DNA of 64,000 nucleotides from contig JAEWZH010000004.1 of assembly GCA_023395395.1 (NCBI GenBank), positions 1 to 64,000 of the forward strand, in the 5' to 3' direction. Position numbers and translations under genes: made by a program. The notes beneath the pieces are model-generated. The model ran no database searches. It saw only the letters and a program-made list of their open reading frames with translations, and had not been told where the DNA came from. Source of the DNA: Bacteroidota bacterium (lineage in GTDB: Bacteria; Bacteroidota; Bacteroidia; Bacteroidales; Porphyromonadaceae). How positions within the stretch are numbered: position 1 is the stretch's first letter; the number at the start of each line of letters is the position of its first letter. Below, one piece after another: positions 62,092 to 64,000 of the stretch.

Positions 62092-63954
62092 ATGAAAGAG
62101 AAGCTATTCAACGAGTTTCCTCCTGTCTCCAATGAGGAGTGGATGGAGGTCTTGACTCGAGATCTCAAGGGCGCACCCTTCGACAAGAAGTTGGTTTGGC
62201 GCACGAAGGAGGGTATCGATGTACAGCCTTTTTACAGGGCTGAGGATGTGGAGCACCTCCCTACTAAGGATGTATTGCCTGGAGAGTTTCCATACGTGAG
62301 GGGAACTAAGGCAGACAATAAGTGGTTGGTGCGCCAAGATATGGCTGTCCTTGCTAACCCACAAGGACTAAATGAGAGCATCAAGAGTTTGATGGAGAGA
62401 GGAGTGAATAGCATTGGCTTTCACTTCGAGGACAGTGCTATTAATACTGAGAACATCAAGACAATGTTTGCTGGTATAGATCTCTCTCTGTTGGAGATTA
62501 ACTTCTATGCTAAACGTCAGTTTACGGTACAACTTATTGAAGCTGTCAAGGAAGGATTACAAGCACTAGGCGTAAATCTAGGCGAAGTTAGTGGATCATT
62601 CGGGTTCAATCCTTTTAGGCATGTGCTAGGTAAGGGCGCTCGCTGGGCTGAGTGGCTTGAGACTTCTGTAGCGGTTCTGAAGGCAGCGGAGCCACTAAAG
62701 CAGTTCACTTGCTTCAGCTTCCAGAGTGTAGATCTCGTCAATGCGGGTGCGTACATCTATCAGGAGCTGGGCTACGCCCTCGCTGCTGGCGCAGATATGC
62801 TCGCTAAGATTGCCGAGGCAAGTAGCAAGAGCTTCTCAGAGGTGGCAGAGCGCATGCGTTTTGACATGGGTATCGGCTCCAATTACTTTATGGAAATAGC
62901 TAAGTTTAGGGCAATGCGTTGGCTATGGGCACTTATCGTAAAGGCTAATGACGCCAATGCAAGCGAGCGTGCCACCAAGGTAGTCGTCAATGCAGAGACC
63001 GCTTGGTGGAATAAGTCCATCTACGACACTTATGTCAACCTCCTTCGTACCATGACAGAAAGCATGAGTGCGACTATTGCTGGAGTACATTCAGTTCTGG
63101 TACATCCTTTCGATAAGCATTACAACCCTGCCGGTAGCGACTTCAGTCGTCGTATCGCTCGTAATCAGCAACTCTTGCTAAAGGAGGAGAGCCACTTCGA
63201 TAAGGTGGTAGATCCTGCTGGTGGTTCATATTATATTGAGCATCTCACACAGGCGATTGCTGAGCAGGCTTGGAAGCTTTTCCTCAAGGTAGAAGAGCAG
63301 GGTGGCTTTGCAAAACTAGCGGATGAGGGTAAGGTACAAGAGGCCGTGAATGCTTCAAATGATGCTCGTCATAAAGACATCGCCACTCGTCGTGAAAATA
63401 TCTTAGGGACCAATATCTTTCCTAACTTCACTGAGAAAGCTTCTGAGGAGATGAAGAAGGTAGACAATAGCAAGGTACAGGGTGTAGAGGTGACCGCTCT
63501 TGATAAGCGCCGTGGAGCTTCCGACTTTGAGGAACTTCGTCTCTCTACCGAGGCAAGCGGCAAGGCTCCAAAGGTGTTTATGCTTACCATTGGGAATCTG
63601 GCTATGAGACTCGCTCGCTCACAATTCAGCTCCAACTTCTTCGCAACTGCAGGTTATACCCTTATCGACAATCTAGGATTTGATACTGTAGCAGAGGGCG
63701 TAGAGGCAGCTAGGAAGGTGAAGGCAGATATTGTAGTACTTTGTTCGAGCGACGACGAGTATGCAGTTTATGCTCCAGAGGCGCAAGAGCTTCTCAAAGG
63801 CGATATGCCACTTGTGATTGCTGGTGCTCCTGCATGTATGGAGGAGCTACAGGCTAAGGGTATTGAGCACTTTGTCCACGTGAAGGTGAATGTCTTGGAG
63901 ACAATGCAGAAGTTCAACGAGCTTATGGGTATCAAGCCAAGGAGCGCAAAGTAA
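62092..63954 (+). CDS. mutA: Methylmalonyl-CoA mutase small subunit
   Basis: 620 residues from the ATG at 62092; a TTG at 62083 is less likely. LTRDLKGAPFDKKLVWRTKE and EGIDVQPFYRAEDVEHLP near the start, HPFDKHYNPAGSDFSRRIAR (about 338-357), then a C-terminal cobalamin-like fold without the DxHxxG motif, as expected for the small subunit. With MutB it interconverts succinyl-CoA and methylmalonyl-CoA in propionate fermentation. Confidence 0.96.
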   Translation: MKEKLFNEFPPVSNEEWMEVLTRDLKGAPFDKKLVWRTKEGIDVQPFYRAEDVEHLPTKDVLPGEFPYVRGTKADNKWLVRQDMAVLANPQGLNESIKSLMERGVNSIGFHFEDSAINTENIKTMFAGIDLSLLEINFYAKRQFTVQLIEAVKEGLQALGVNLGEVSGSFGFNPFRHVLGKGARWAEWLETSVAVLKAAEPLKQFTCFSFQSVDLVNAGAYIYQELGYALAAGADMLAKIAEASSKSFSEVAERMRFDMGIGSNYFMEIAKFRAMRWLWALIVKANDANASERATKVVVNAETAWWNKSIYDTYVNLLRTMTESMSATIAGVHSVLVHPFDKHYNPAGSDFSRRIARNQQLLLKEESHFDKVVDPAGGSYYIEHLTQAIAEQAWKLFLKVEEQGGFAKLADEGKVQEAVNASNDARHKDIATRRENILGTNIFPNFTEKASEEMKKVDNSKVQGVEVTALDKRRGASDFEELRLSTEASGKAPKVFMLTIGNLAMRLARSQFSSNFFATAGYTLIDNLGFDTVAEGVEAARKVKADIVVLCSSDDEYAVYAPEAQELLKGDMPLVIAGAPACMEELQAKGIEHFVHVKVNVLETMQKFNELMGIKPRSAK

Positions 63955-63966
63955 GGAAAGGAAGTT

Positions 63967-64000
63967 ATGAAACCAACATATAAAGACATCAACATCCTTG
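63967..64000 (+). CDS. mutB: Methylmalonyl-CoA mutase large subunit, first codons (cut by window edge)
   Basis: 11 codons MKPTYKDINIL starting at an ATG with AAGGAAAGGAAG upstream, 12 bp after mutA. Identity follows from the conserved mutA-mutB order; too little sequence is visible to check it. Confidence 0.8.
   Translation, partial: MKPTYKDINIL

Overview
The window comes from the Bacteroidota, most likely Porphyromonas or a close relative. Promoters follow the TTTG / TAnnTTTG pattern of this phylum. Gene content is typical of Porphyromonadaceae: SusC/SusD receptor, TraJ-TraO type conjugation genes, MutA/MutB, RlmD, RsfS-FtsH, Hpt-Adk-Obg, and MurQ with a BadF-type kinase. The species cannot be fixed from sequence alone.

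Region 1 (1-3135) is an accessory block read on the minus strand. It holds the 5' part of the macrolide resistance gene ermF, a Tat-exported peptide with CXXX repeats, a NusG/UpxY-type antiterminator with a ~490-nt leader that looks like an attenuator, and a second small operon (55-aa protein plus retropepsin-like aspartic protease) whose leader also carries a terminator-like hairpin. This block abuts a truncated traG at about 3170, so two mobile elements appear to be joined here.

Region 2 (3136 to about 25.4 kb) is the right part of an integrative conjugative element. It starts with a 5'-truncated traG (P-loop missing), then a tightly coupled type IV secretion operon (TraI-like, TraJ, TraK, TraM, TraN, TraO, OmpA-type lipoprotein, coupling protein, M23 peptidase, ArdC/zincin protein, Toprim protein). 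Convergent mobilisation genes (relaxase and a small DNA-binding accessory protein) follow, with a palindrome-rich likely oriT. Cargo then includes a serine resolvase, a zeta-type toxin with partner and a Phd-type antitoxin. No large integrase is visible. A palindrome-rich non-coding stretch (25.4-25.8 kb) leads to a promoter-terminator unit without an ORF (about 25857-26040) that is probably a small RNA.

Region 3 (26.1-64 kb) is chromosomal. It contains rlmD; rsfS-ftsH; a MurNAc salvage operon (murT-murK-murQ); a YeiH transporter and rpsA on the minus strand; a tandem pair of lipoproteins related to cholesterol-dependent cytolysins (CDCL); hpt, adk, obgE; lipid synthesis genes psd-pssA; a hemD-like gene coupled to an iron/haem-type ABC importer; galE, prs, mutY, osmC and ribH; a 22-bp palindromic tandem repeat; a SusC/SusD pair; an ECF sigma operon whose second gene joins a membrane anchor to an outer-membrane-barrel-like domain; hsp20; and mutA with the first codons of mutB.

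The items I would look at first are the CDC-like toxin pair, the CXXX-peptide/antiterminator/ermF operon with its nested leader ORF and attenuator, the candidate sRNA at the element boundary, and the extended zeta toxin.
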